From Lepidostoma basale (lineage: Eukaryota; Arthropoda; Insecta; Trichoptera; Lepidostomatidae): a stretch of 64,000 nucleotides of DNA. The notes under the pieces are model-generated. The model worked only from the letters and a program-made list of their open reading frames with translations, did not search any database and was not told the origin of the DNA. Shown here in pieces: positions 9,548 through 20,004 of this stretch. The stretch lies in NCBI GenBank assembly GCA_022606425.2, contig JAHDVF020000851.1, positions 248,001-312,000 on the forward strand, in the 5' to 3' direction. Each line of letters starts with the position of its first letter. Positions within the stretch are counted from its first letter, which is position 1. The position numbers were made by a program, and so were the translations under genes.

Positions 9548-9965
9548 CTAAAGAGCTTCTTCTTCTTCTTCTTCTTCGTCAGCCTTTATCGGTCCACTGC
9601 TGGACATAGGCTTCCCTTTCCTTCCACTCGTCTTTATCTCCTGCCAGCCGTAGCTACATTTTCTCCCCCACGGCAGCAATGTTTTTTGCGGCCTGCCGAC
9701 GTTTCTCCTATTCTCCCATGGTCTCCACCTTATTATTTTCTGGGTCCATCTATCCTCACTCTGTCTCGCCACATGACCCGCCCATTGCCACTTCAGTCTC
9801 GCTAGTCGTTCCATGATGTCTGTTATTTTTATTCGGCGTCTAATCTCCTCATTTCTGATTTTATCTCGGAGACTGACGCCGAGCATATGTCTTTCCATGG
9901 AACGCTGGGTGACTCTTAATCTTTCTACATTTCTCTTGGCGAGGGTCATAGTTTCCATTTAAATA
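9548..9965 (-). pseudogene. RTE-type retrotransposon C-terminus, antisense
   Basis: The minus strand encodes RVTQRSMERHMLGVSLRDKI, RNEEIRRRIKITDIMERLAR, LKWQWAGHVARQSEDRWTQK and NVGRPQKT. RWAGHVAR and GRP..RW are the signature of RTE/BovB-like polymerase C-termini. The frame is shifted near the end and runs into a (GAA)n-derived acidic tail. Confidence 0.85.
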
Positions 9966-10059
9966 ACACTTTATTTCACAATGGGTGCGTTGAGTTAATA
10001 TCTTATATCGAAAAATCTAATTTACAATTCCAATTTGATACAAAAGTTTTCACATTTAT

Positions 10060-10130
10060 TTAAAAGCAGTGCTTTTTGTGGAGAAATAATAAAAATCTGG
10101 AGAATGGAGAGAGATGGCCAGGAGAAATTA
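10060..10130 (+). pseudogene. Left half of a LINE 3' end split by a SINE
   Basis: CTGGAGAATGGAGAGAGATG followed by GCCAGGAG matches the EWRKMARDR coding stretch at 3885-3905. The rest of this 3' end resumes at about 10405, on the other side of the SINE. Confidence 0.6.
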
Positions 10131-10387
10131 TTATTATTATTATTATTTTGTTGTATGGCTTTTTACACAATGACAGCATGAGCCAAATCGATGTAAAGGG
10201 TATTATAGCTATCATAGTGATTCTCGTGACATGTGATGAGTATCTAATCTATCGCCATTTTATTGTCACGTGAATTCTACACCAGACCAAAAACAGTGTG
10301 ACAATCACACTTCCCTCGCCGGGAATCGAACCCGGATCCTTCGGGGTAACAGTCAATGCACTTACCACTTGTCCACGAAAGTCGAAA
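10131..10387 (-). mobile_element. tRNA-derived SINE, 3' subfamily I
   Basis: The minus strand shows TTCGTGGACAAGTGG (box A), GGGTTCGATTCCC (box B), GTGTGATTGTCACACTG, TTCACGTGACAATAAAATGG, CGATAGATTAGATAC, CATCGATTTGGCTCATGC and an (AAT)n tail. It lies within an older LINE 3' end, so it inserted later. Confidence 0.85.
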
Positions 10388-10404
10388 AATGGGGGGAATA
10401 TCCA

Positions 10405-10470
10405 GGCACAGGATTCAGTGAAGAAGGCCAAGTCCCTCACCGGAATGTAGCGCTGAAAATAAGAGAAGAA
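10405..10470 (+). pseudogene. Right half of a LINE 3' end split by a SINE
   Basis: GAAGAAGGCCAAGTCCCTCA, then CCGGAATGTAGCGCTGAAAA and GAGAAGAAGAAG correspond to the GTCCCACACCGGGATGTAGC ending at 3945-3975. Confidence 0.65.
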
Positions 10471-10489
10471 GAAGCTTTCTGTAGTAATG

Positions 10490-10745
10490 GATGTTGTCGG
10501 GGGGTTACGCTCAAACGATCATTTGCGGGACATGTTGCCAGATTGGTAGACGATAGATAGACCAGAATGGTGGTGGAGTGGAAACCTTACGATGACAGAA
10601 GAAACAGAGACCCCCCACACGATGGTCCGATGACTCTCGAAGAATTGCTGGTGATTGGATGCGAAAGGCATAAGACAAGAATGCGTGGAGAAATATGGGG
10701 GGAGCCTATGTCCAGCAGTGGACTATAACGTCGGTTTAAGTAAGA
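10490..10745 (+). pseudogene. RTE-type C-terminal remnant (AGHVAR block)
   Basis: Frames encode KRSFAGHVARLVDDR, a stop, TRMVVEWKPYDDRRN, then a frame with RIAGDWMRKA-like and SLCPAVDY-like stretches (the usual CPAVD ending of RTE tails). Several stops and a premature truncation mark it as dead. Confidence 0.7.
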
Positions 10746-10799
10746 AAGTTCTTTCTGTGAACGGTAAATCATCATTGATTAACTTATGCATGGAAGTGA

Positions 10800-10955
10800 A
10801 TCATAGAACTTGCAAAGGAATGATGAAATTAGAATAAATGCAATAGAAATGAGATCTCTCAGACGAATGTGGTAAAATCTGTATATGATGTCAAATGCAA
10901 ATATAAGAAGTGAATGCAGTGCGAATGAAAGTATTATGAAGAAAATAACGAAAAC
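10800..10955 (+). pseudogene. Small RTE-like fragment, main family
   Basis: AATAAATGCAATAGAAATGA and TCTCTCAGACGAATGTG, followed by AGAAGTGAATGCAGTGCGAA, match the NAVEMRSLRRMC to ECGANE coding region of better copies. The 3' end is missing. Confidence 0.65.
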
Positions 10956-11150
10956 ACTTATCTAATATAATATGATAATTGATTGCCTAAAAATGAAATT
11001 TTTAATACATATTTTGTTATTTAATCATCTTGTGCGATGATACAATGAGTTTTGACTGTTTTCACGCGAAATTATAGCATGTAGACATAATCGCAATATG
11101 TTGACACATGAAACATGCATATTGCATAAATTAAAACATAATTATTTGAT

Positions 11151-11435
11151 CTACTTTGGGAATTAAAAAAAACATTGTTAAAACCACTTTTTAATAAAAA
11201 AAATATTAAATATAGGAAGTGAATAGCCAAATATCCAAATAACCCAACTTAATTTTTAAATTTGAATTTTTGTATCGAATTTTAAATGCGTTTTTTATAA
11301 GTCTTTCTTTGTTAAGTTTTTGTTATATTTTTTACACCTAAAGATGGAGGTATCCTCCGAAACATGTCGTGTATTTTAATATTTTTATTTTGTTAAAAAG
11401 TGGTTTAAACAATGTTTTGTTAATTCCCAAAGTAG
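11151..11435. mobile_element. Element with 43 bp inverted ends and a plus-strand hammerhead-like motif
   Basis: The left end CTACTTTGGGAATTAAAAAA continues through AACATTGTTAAAACCAC. The right end at 11393-11435 is its near-perfect reverse complement. The interior carries the family H leader (TTGTATCGAATTTTAAATGC) and the ribozyme-like motif at 11334-11372. TTACTATGGAATTCGACAGT follows immediately, as beside other family H copies. Confidence 0.65.
11334..11372 (+). ncRNA. Small hammerhead-ribozyme-like motif (family H)
   Basis: ACACCUAAAGA, then GGAGG/CCUCC around UAU, GAAAC, AUGUC, GUGU. Stem I ACAC/GUGU pairs four times and stem II five times. The conserved G5 is A in this copy, which should inactivate it. 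Confidence 0.55.
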
Positions 11436-12115
11436 ATTACTATGGAATTCGACAGTGTTAATGCCTTAACTTTCGATAAGATAATTATTTGAACTGAATT
11501 TCTTTAAGCTATTTCATTAAAACAAGTTATAAATGTAAATATTCATGTTTAGGCCGCATTTGTTAGTTAGATACAATAGAAAACATATACTTTTCTCCTT
11601 GTGGAGTCATCCAATAAATAAGTTTGTCGTATTTGGAAATCTTTGTTTATTTAATTTAAAAGCCGCATGTATTTAAAGAATCCTCAGTTGGATCTCATCT
11701 TCTATACATTTCTAAATGTATGCAAATATGTAGCTAAACCTCTTTCACCAATAATAATTATGGCTAACTTAATAGCTCTACCAATTCAGATTCTCGCTGG
11801 ATTTTGCACGTGTTGAAAAATGTATAAATGTATATTTTCGATTGACGAGTTTCACTCCCGTGCCTTTATGCATATTGAAAGTCGCTAAAGTCAATTTCGT
11901 AACTGTTTACTGAATGGAGTTGGAAGTTTAAAGTTCTGTAATAAAAATCAAATTGAAATATTCGAATTCAAACAAAAGGACGAATTCAATTAGAACCAGA
12001 AGATGGCAGCGAGCTCCCGAAACCGGTCGAAGCCATAAAACCAAATGTATGAATAATTAAACTAAATATATATTTAAGATGAGTTTTTAATTTATTTTTG
12101 TTATTTTCATTAACT

Positions 12116-12885
12116 AACTATCACGCCGTTTCCTCGGAGGGGTAGGCAGAGAGAATAGACCGCCATAGCGTTTTGTTCTGACATACCTCTCTAGATTCTT
12201 CAACATTCATACATCGTAATATGCACGCTCGTCGATTTTTCCGACTTCGAATGTGGCCGCCTTTCAGTATTTGATTAATTTGGTCATGCCATGCTTTCCT
12301 TGGTATTCCACGGGTTCTCTTTCCACTCACACCGCTTCTATACAACATTTTAACAATTCTTCTTTCGTCCATTCGTTCCATATGTCCAAACCATATCAGA
12401 GATCCTTTTTTTAATTTTACTTATGATACAATCATCTGCCTTATATTTCTTCATTATTTCGTCGTTCGGTATTGTATCATATATAGTTTTCCCGCACAAT
12501 CTTATCAATGATCTCATTTCAACGTCATTTATCCTACTTTCATCCCTTTTTTGCCAGCTCCAAGCTTAACTTCCATACATAAATGTTGGGATTAGAACTC
12601 CATTATGTACTGCCATCTTTGATTTAGTTGAAATATTTATATTTGCAGTGATGACTTTGAGAACACAATTAATTTTGTTTCCAGGACCGACCCTTCTTTC
12701 GATATCGTTCTCCATTTTTCCAACTCATGCTTACATGCTTCCCAGATGATTAAATTCGGTAACTTGCTCCAGTTTCTCTTTTCATTATTTATATAATAAT
12801 CTGTTGAGAGTGCATACTGATGCCCATATCTAAGTCTATTGTTTCTTGGATATATTATTCCATCTTCTACGATCCATGACTTTCT
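12116..12885 (-). pseudogene. RTE-like retrotransposon, longest 3' piece (antisense)
   Basis: The minus strand gives, in broken frames, KLEQVTEFNHLGSM, a KMENDIERRVGPGNKINCVL region, MAVHNGVLIPTFMYGS, WQKRDESRINDVEMRSLIRL, and MERMDERRIVKMLYRSGVSG. It ends in RRACILRCMNVEESREVCQ and SAYPSEETA. This is the polymerase thumb to the C-terminus of the main family. The 12121-12381 part is open for 86 codons. It lacks a clear tail repeat. Confidence 0.85.
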
Positions 12886-13023
12886 TCTTCCGGCTCACCT
12901 AATCTATACATTTAGATCACCGCAACGTGCTGTTTTTTCTTAATAATTTGATTCAACCGACCCTCAGAGTATTCACACTTGTAATGACTGTAACTTTTTA
13001 TTTACTGCGTCAATATAATTCTT

Positions 13024-13415
13024 CCATGTCAACATGTGCAACATCGAAAACAACATTATGTGTTATTACATTATGTGCTAAATTAAAAAACAGTGGATTC
13101 GTGGAAAATAAATTAAATAGACAATATGTGCACCATCTAAAAAGAACATTTTGTGTTAAATTATTTTTATTTTGTTATTTTATTTTATATCATTGTATTT
13201 TATATTATTTGTTTTAGATTTATTTTGTGGGTGTTGCACGATCAGGGTGTGCGCGGGAGATGCCTATTGGTGGCGATGAGGTTCGCAACCCATCACACCG
13301 CGTCTCCCGCGGAGCGAAAAGAGAAGGATGGAGTGCAGTAAAAGTGTGACAGTCCATTCTTTCTGCCTACCCTTTCGGGGAGACGGCGTGATGGTTAGTT
13401 AGTTAGTTAGTTTAT
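13024..13415 (+). mobile_element. Non-autonomous element N, uninterrupted copy with RTE 3' end
   Basis: It runs from TCCATGTCAACATGTGCAAC through an AT-rich body, the GC-rich block 13240-13320, and GTGTGACAGTCCATTCTTTC, to TTCGGGGAGACGGCGTGATG followed by (GTTA)n. The last 75 bp are nearly the terminus of the RTE-like family (compare 19930-19998). No RT is encoded. A GGTTCGCAACC string resembles a pol III box B, but no convincing box A is seen at the right spacing. Confidence 0.7.
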
Positions 13416-13664
13416 ATAATTCTTCGTTATTAAATAATAATAAGTCATAAATAAAAATAAAATCTTTTCTCTTTCGATAAACTTTACAATGACTTCCAAG
13501 TACTTGAAATTTTACCGTGCCTTAACACAAGAACAGCGATACAAAATTTAGAAGGACAACAATCGTACGACACACAGAGATAACCATGCGGCACTAAAGA
13601 CTAAATCTTTTTATAAAATCTCTGTTTCAATATGAGCATTTTGTGTTTCTGCTGGATTGACGCT

Positions 13665-14152
13665 GGATTGAACCCGTATATATGGAAGCGAAGGATGGAA
13701 CTGGCAGAAGAAAGATGAGAGCAGAATAAATGCGGAAGAGATGAGGTCCCTAAGACGTATGTGTGGTAGAACGATGTACGACAGAATCTCAAATGCTGAT
13801 ATTAGAAAAGAATATAGAGCGAAAGAAGGTTATATGAACAAAATTATGAAAGGATCGCTGCCTTGGTTCGGACATATGGAGCGCATGGTTGAAGAAAGAA
13901 TGGTTAAAAAAGTGTACGTTAACGATGTAAATGGAGTAAGGGGTCGAGGTAGACCGAGGAAAACATGGCATGACCAATTTAATCTAATAATAAAGGTTGG
14001 TCATGTCAGAAGCCGGAAGAATCGACGTGCGTGTATGACTCGATGTATGAATGTGGAGGAAGCTAGAGAGGTGTGCCAGGATAGAGTAGTGTGGCGGTCC
14101 ATTCTTTCTGCCTACCTCTGCGGGGAAACGGCGTGATGGTTTGTTGTTGTTG
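13665..14152 (+). pseudogene. RTE-like C-terminus, (TTG)n-tailed, 131 codons open
   Basis: The open frame at 13741-14136 reads MRSLRRMCGRTMYDRISNAD, then MNKIMKGSLPWFGHMERM, VKKVYVNDVNGVRGRGRPRK, KNRRACMTRCMNVEEAREVC and WRSILSAYLCGETA. It then meets a stop and GGTTTGTTGTTGTTGTTG. This is among the best preserved copies of the TTG-tailed subfamily. It lacks the endonuclease and RT palm. Confidence 0.88.
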
Positions 14153-14159
14153 TTGCTGG

Positions 14160-15361
14160 ATTGATTTACAATTAAGTCAAAATTGTGAAATCTTGACACA
14201 AGAATGTATAATAAAAAAAAACACGTTACGTTATGGAGATACATGATGTGCATGACACGAGAGTTTGTTAATTTGTGAATTCGTATGCAAATCTTAATTC
14301 CTGTTCTTTGAAGATAAATCTGCGCGTAACGTATTCATGAAGAATTAGAAATGCCTCGTCTCTTGAGCCGCCTGTGTAGCGAAAAACTCTCATCACGGCT
14401 ATAAGAATGGCACAACATTACTTATGTTTTAATAACATTCAATAATTACTTAACGGCTCCGTAATGTAATTACCCACACCGGAATACCCGTGTATCGATC
14501 TTAGATCCAACAACTGAGCCAATAATCACTGGATGGTGAGATAATAGGTTATCTTGTGGTAGAAAGTCTAAGTTTTTATTGAATATTTTTAGAATACACC
14601 AACACAAAAATGTCGACATTGAGAATAGTAAATAAAGAGAAAACTGTAATTTCAAAAACAGTTAAGCTTTTGATGAGCTTTAGAGCCAACAGGTTTTATA
14701 TAATAATAATAAATATCAGCTGTTCAATCCTCGATCATGTACACACTGAATTTTCCTTGAGTTCTTTTCATCAAGTTCAATCGCAACGTATGATGATCTT
14801 AGGAGAAGATTTCATCTTTAAATATATCTGATTAGTACCCTCACAGGACTTGTAAAAAGAAGAAAATATCATTCGAATACTTCTAAGTATCACTACTTTG
14901 CCCGATTATTCATTTCGTAATATTTTTATAATAGTGTTTTATTTTCATAATAATACTCGTAATTTTAATTTCCTTGAGTTCGATTTTTTTATCTACGTTT
15001 TTTATCCACACTTATACTCTACAATTACGATGTGTAAAGAATATGGCCCATATTTTTTTAATTTCCATTGTGTATAATTATTTTCTCCACAATTCTTATC
15101 AGTATTTTCTTTAGCCCCCTTCTTCATTCCTAAAATACTTTATTCGTATTTGCCCTAAACATTCTTATTAGTTTCATTATGTGTTTAATTTAAAGTTAAT
15201 ATACTCGTATGTTTAAATGTATAATGAAAACACGATTGCTTTTTCGGTTTTACAAATGACGTATAAACTTATAAACAACATATATTATAGTATTATAAAT
15301 TTGTTTCGCCTTGCGTTAACATTCTCAAACCATGGCGAATTTAGTTTGAGAATGTATATTG
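14160..15361. other. AT-rich intergenic stretch
   Basis: No coding, repeat-family or ribozyme-like signal was found. Short open frames here are AT-rich and lack domain motifs. Confidence 0.55.
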
Positions 15362-15369
15362 CTTATATT

Positions 15370-15613
15370 GACGACCTTCGTGGCCGAGTGGTAAGTGCAT
15401 TGACTGCCACCCCGAAGGTTCCGGGTTCGATTCCCGGCGAGGGCAGTACGATTGTCACGCTGTCTTTGGTCTGCTGTAGAATTCACGTGACAATAAATTG
15501 GCGATAGATTAGCTACCTATCACATGTCACGAGAATCACAATTATAGCAGTAAATACCCTTTACATCGATTTAGCTCATGCTGTCGTGATGTAAAGAGCG
15601 ATTCAACAAAATA
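15370..15613 (+). mobile_element. tRNA-derived SINE, best full-length copy (3' subfamily I)
   Basis: Pol III box A TGGCCGAGTGG lies at 15381-15391 and box B GGTTCGATTCC at 15424-15434, inside a tRNA-like head that still forms CCGGGTTCGATTCCCGG. The tRNA-unrelated body follows (GTCACGCTGTC, GTGACAATAAATTGGCGATA, CATCGATTTAGCTCATGCTG) and the end is AACAAAATA. CTTATATT flanks it at 15362-15369 and 15614-15621, consistent with a target-site duplication. Mobilisation by a LINE with an AAT-type tail is inferred. Confidence 0.9.
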
Positions 15614-15621
15614 CTTATATT

Positions 15622-16402
15622 TTATTTTTCATAATATATAAATGAATAAATGTAATACCGAAATAACATTTTATAATACAGTTTGGCTATATTTAAACCG
15701 CAGAATCAATAAAAATTACTAATTATTCTAAATAATGGTTGTAAGTTTATTAAAACACCTAATGATGCCACTATCGGTGAGCGAAAACAATAGTTAAATT
15801 AGGATAAAATAACAGTGTTTCACTTTAAACAGTTTATATGTTATACATATATTATAATTCCTTATCATTATAGTGTCTTATTTCTGAACTACATACCTCA
15901 TAAAATATTCCACATTTTCTAACACAAAATGAAACAATTAATCGTATTTAAAATCTTTGATCCATTCTAATTTATTACACATGAGGTTTATGAATTCTTT
16001 GGAGTCTTATATTTAAAATATAATACCATTGTTATAATTCAAACTGAACACTTGATACTACAATAGAATCCGCAGTTATTAATTTATGTGTGAATAATGG
16101 TTATGATTCTGTTAAAAAGTAAAGATTTCTGGAATGATAAATATACAAAATAATTTATGTATCCAAAGAAAGTGACGTACTTTCGTTCACGTATTATGTT
16201 TTGGACTAACATTATGATGTAAACAATTTGATACTTTCTGCTTATTGTGTATTATAAGAAAACTCTTTTTATCGTTTCTCACAATACAGAGTCATCTTAA
16301 ATAGCTTTAACTAATTATATGTATGTAAAAGTTACTCTTAGAACATGGTTCTATCAACAAAATTTCTAAAACAATATAAAAACTTTATAATAAAAATAAT
16401 AA
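15622..16402. other. AT-rich intergenic stretch
   Basis: Nothing beyond low-complexity AT-rich sequence was recognised. Confidence 0.55.
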
Positions 16403-16805
16403 AATAACAAACTAACCATCACGCCGTCTCTCCTAAGAGTTGAAGGGGTAGGCAGAAATACTAGACTGCCACACTTTTCTTTTCTGATATTCGTCTCTCG
16501 CTTCCTCAACAACATGTCATGCACAATTTATACATCATGTCATGTACGCACGTCGAATTCTTCGACTCCTCACGTGGCCAACATTTAATATTTGATTTAT
16601 TCGATCGTGCCACGTTTTCCTGGGTCTTACTCTCTTTTTCTTTCTATTTACATCGTTAACATATACTATTTTTACATTTCCATATGTCCAAACCATCTTA
16701 ATGTTCCATTCATTATTTTGTTCATAACACTTTCATTCGCACCGCATTCATTTATTATATTTTCATTCGATACTCATCACATATTTTCATCATACACAGA
16801 TTTTC
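16403..16805 (-). pseudogene. RTE-like copy, 3' part, (GTTA)-type end
   Basis: The minus strand has the terminal motif GGAGAGACGGCGTGATGGTT, the arginine-rich RRxxM region and the WFGHMER coding DNA, all broken. The 5' continuation of the same copy (CAGTAGTAATGAGATC) reappears at 17062, beyond a SINE. Confidence 0.75.
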
Positions 16806-16829
16806 TACACACTTTTTTTTTCCTTGTAT

Positions 16830-17055
16830 ACAACAGGTCGTTTGAACCGAATTACTGTATACAATTTATTTTAGCAATTATATCGATTCTTATGACATGT
16901 GATAGGTAGCCAATCTATCGCCATTTTATTGTCACGAGATTTCTACACCAGACCAAAGACAGTGTGACAATCACACTGCCATCGCCGGGAATCGAACCCA
17001 GGACCTTCGTTATGGAAGTCAGAGCTCTTACCACTCTGCCACGAAGGTCGACAAC
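16830..17055 (-). mobile_element. tRNA-derived SINE inserted in an RTE copy, 3' subfamily II
   Basis: The minus strand carries TTCGTGGCAGAGTGG (box A), GGGTTCGATTCCC (box B), GTGTGATTGTCACACTGTC and GGCGATAGATTGG. It ends in the alternative 3' sequence with GTATACAGTAATTCGGTTCA. It separates two halves of one RTE copy. Confidence 0.85.
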
Positions 17056-17059
17056 TTGT

Positions 17060-17150
17060 CCAAAAGATCTCATTACTACTGCATTTATTCTAATTTCATC
17101 CTGTTTTGCCAGTTCTATGTTTCTCTTACACACATAAGGGTCAGTACAAG
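17060..17150 (-). pseudogene. RTE-like copy, 5' part beyond the SINE
   Basis: The minus strand has CTTATGTGTGTAAGAGAAAC, GAACTGGCAAAACAGGATGA and GAATAAATGCAGTAGTAATG. This is the LMYG...NWQK.DE.RINAV coding region that should join the piece ending near 16800. Confidence 0.7.
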
Positions 17151-17553
17151 AACACGATTGTGCTGACTTATTCATTCATTATTTAAATTAAATATAATAT
17201 ATTTTACTTATAATATATTCGATAACCTGTAATCTAATTTCTACTGGGTGATGAATTAATTATAAATCGGAAACGTATTAGTAAACGAGAAGGCCGTTTA
17301 TTTTGTTATCTAAATTTCTTTTCGAGTTTTTTTTCCACGATATTACGAAACTGCACTGGGTAATAAATTCCTAAACTTTCACGACAAACCCATTCGGTAT
17401 TTCCATTCCAGCCGTGAAGCGCAGATAGCATCATCCGCAAGGCAGTTCCGACAGTGTGTGCATTCTTATGTGGGTTACATAAAGTAGCTATCATCGAGGT
17501 GACAGTGACAGTTGAGAGCATCTATCAGAAAAGAACATAGACCCACAAGAATT

Positions 17554-17996
17554 TAACAACAACAACAAATCATCTCGCCGTTTCCCGCAGGGGTAGGCAG
17601 AGAGAAAGTACCGCCACACTACTCCATCCTGACATACCTCTCTAGATTCCTCCACATTCATACACCAAGTCATACACGCACGTCGATTCTTCCGGCTTCT
17701 GATATGACCAACCTTTATTATTTGATTAATTTGGTCATGCCATGTTTTCCTCGGTCTACCTCGACTCCTGATTCCATTTACATCGTTAACGTATACTTTT
17801 TTAACCATTCTTTCTTCACCCATACGCTCCATATGTCCGAACCAACGCAGCGATCCTTTCATAATTTTGTTCATAATACCATATTTCGCTCTACATTCCT
17901 TCCTAATATCAGCATTTGAGATTCTGTCGTACATCGTTCTTCCCCACATACGTCTTAAGGACCTCATCTCTACCGCATTTATTCTGCTCTCATCTT
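17554..17996 (-). pseudogene. RTE-like C-terminus, (TTG)n-tailed, antisense
   Basis: The minus strand is open for about 150 codons: MRSLRRMWGRTMYDRISNAD, IMNKIMKGSLRWFGHMERMG, VNDVNGIRSRGRPRKTWHDQ, NRRACMTWCMNVEESREVCQ. It is followed by a SAYPC.K.-type ending and (GTTGTT)n. It is truncated upstream of the RINAVEMRSLR block. Confidence 0.88.
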
Positions 17997-18109
17997 TAAT
18001 TTAACGCATTGAATTTAATTTTAATTTAATTTTAGAATTTAACGCTTCCCTATATCCCGCGAAACACTGTTATGCAATTAAAGAACACATTTTCAAAAAT
18101 AATTTAAAA

Positions 18110-18325
18110 CTATTTTGTTTTTTTGTTTTACACCACTTTTTTTTGTTTTATCGAACCAACCGGTTTTGCTGTCGTCAAGGTTACAAAAAATATTTATTAT
18201 TTGTTTTGGAATCCCTGGCTAAATTCTGGCGAGAGCGAAACCGTTTGCTTCAATAAAGTTTTTTTAAAAACAAAGCGCACAAGTGTTGTAAATTGTTTTT
18301 AATAATGCCATACCATAAATTATAA
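18110..18325. repeat. Inverted pair of CCGGTT ribozyme-like units
   Basis: The minus-strand unit (GTTTTATCGAACCAACCGG at about 18138-18160) faces a plus-strand unit with CTGGCGAGAGCGAAACCG at about 18222. Each resembles the unit at 18961-19005. The cores are degenerate. AACAAAGCGCACAAGTGTT and AATAATGCCATACCATAAAT follow, shared with the downstream repeats. Confidence 0.5.
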
Positions 18326-18344
18326 TATATCCATAAATATAAAT

Positions 18345-18880
18345 AGATCCACAGAAGCAAAGATGGCAGTACACAATGGAGTTCTAGTACCAACCCTCAT
18401 GTATGGAAGTGAAGCTTGGAGCTGGCAAAAGAAGGATGAAAGCAGGATAAACGCCGTAGAAATGAGATCACTAAGAATAATGTGCGGGAAAACGTTGTAT
18501 GATAGAATACTGAACGATGAAATAATAAAGAAATGTAAGGTAGATTACTGCATCATGGATAATTTTAAAAAAGGATCCCTGAGATGGTTTGGACATATGG
18601 AACGAATGGATGAGAGTAGAATGGTTAAGAAGTTTGACACTAACAGCGTGAGTGGAAAAAGAAGCCGAGGACGACCGAGGAAAACATGGCATGACCATAT
18701 TAATCAATTACTAAAAGGCGGCCACATTCGAAGTCGGAATAATCGACGTGCGTGCATGGTACGATGTATGAATGTAGAGGAAGCTCGAGAGGTATGCCAG
18801 GACAGAGCATTATGGCGATCTATCCTCTCTGCCCACCCTTTCGGGGAAATGGCATGTTGGTTAGTTAGTTAGTTAGTTAA
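18345..18880 (+). pseudogene. RTE-like C-terminus, (GTTA)n-tailed, 169 codons open
   Basis: The open frame at 18363-18872 reads MAVHNGVLVPTLMYGSEAWS, QKKDESRINAVEMRSLRIMC, GKTLYDRI, SLRWFGHMERMDESRMVKKF, RSRGRPRKTWHDHINQLLKG, NRRACMVRCMNVEEAREVCQ and WRSILSAHPFGEMA. It ends in GGTTAGTTAGTTAGTTAGTT. This is the longest uninterrupted C-terminus of the family. CCATAAATTA occurs on both sides (about 18312 and 18886), a plausible target duplication. Confidence 0.9.
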
Positions 18881-18881
18881 T

Positions 18882-19136
18882 CACACCATAAATTAAGTGC
18901 TTCAAACGAAAGCAACACGTTATTTAATTACCTTATTCAACCGAGTGTCGCGGTTTGTATTCCTGACAAAGCTCTCGTGGGAGTTCAACCGGTTGATTCG
19001 ATAAAACAAAACAAAGTGGCGAAAAAACAAAGCACACAAGTGTTTTAAATTATTTTTAATAATGCTTCACCATAAATTCAGTGCTTCATACAAAAATAAC
19101 ACGTTTTTTAATTACCTTATTCAACAGAGTGTCGCG
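18882..19136 (+). repeat. Direct repeat with a 186 bp period and CAACCGGTTG core
   Basis: The 69-70 bp segments at 18882-18951 and 19068-19136 (CACCATAAATT.AGTGCTTCA to GAGTGTCGCG) are about 90 percent alike. Between them lies CCTGACAAAGCTCTCGTGGG, then AGTTCAACCGGTTGATTCG. A CUGACAA/CAACCGGUU arrangement looks like a decayed hammerhead core. Confidence 0.6.
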
Positions 19137-19469
19137 AAATAATTAGATATTTCAAAAGAACGTTGACCCAAAAAAATGTTTGTGGAAAGGAAACCTATAG
19201 TTGTCGTTCTGTAATAAAATAATTAAAAATTATATTATTAAAATATCTACATAGTTTTCATTCAGACTAAAGTTTTTTTCAGATTATTTTAATTATTATA
19301 TTTTACTGGTTCGTATTTTATTATATTTTACTTAGATATTAAAAAGTTTATGCAGGAAAAAGCCACAAATATTTAAGATATTTATTTTTAATAAAAACAT
19401 TACGGTTTCTATAAATGGTTCTGCAATGATAAACTGAATTTGAAACTTAGGCAGATAATATTATAGTTA

Positions 19470-19998
19470 ACCAAAATTCTGAAAATGTACACAATGTACA
19501 ATGGTGTTCTTCTACCGACCCTAATGTATGGAAGCGAAGCATGGAACTGGCAAAAGAAGGATGAAAGTAGAATAAATGCAGTAGAAATGAGATCTTTTAG
19601 ACGAATGTGTACATATTTTGTGTATGATAGAGTGTCGAATGAAAATATAATAAGTGAAAGCGGTGCGAAGGATGGTGTTATGAACAAAATAATGAAAGGT
19701 TCATTAAGATGGTTTGGACACATGGAAAGAATGAATGAAGAAATAATGGTAAAAAAAATTAAATGTTTACGATGTAAATGGAACCAGAAATAGAGGAAGT
19801 TCGAGGAAAACGTGGCACGATCAAATAAATCAAATATTGAATGTGGGCCATGTGAGGAGTCCGAGAAATCGACGCGCGTGCGAGACACGATGTATGAATG
19901 TTTAGGAAGCGAGAGTAATATGTCAGGAAAGAAAAGTGTGGCAGTCCATTATTTCTACCTACTCCTTCGGGGAGACGGCGTGATGGTTAATTAGTTAG
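19470..19998 (+). pseudogene. RTE-like C-terminus, (GTTA)-tailed
   Basis: The first frame (19485-19793) encodes MYNGVLLPTLMYGSEAWNWQ, KKDESRINAVEMRSFRRMCT, and VMNKIMKGSLRWFGHMERMN. A frameshift near 19770 moves the GRPRKTWHDQ region to other frames. It ends TTCGGGGAGACGGCGTGATG followed by GTTAATTAGTTAG. Confidence 0.88.
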
Positions 19999-20004
19999 TT
20001 TTTA

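Noticed and set aside
15370..15450. Possible genuine tRNA gene
   Set aside because: Boxes A and B are present, but the anticodon arm and acceptor pairing are not tRNA-like, and the same head occurs in seven dispersed copies with a common body. It is a SINE.
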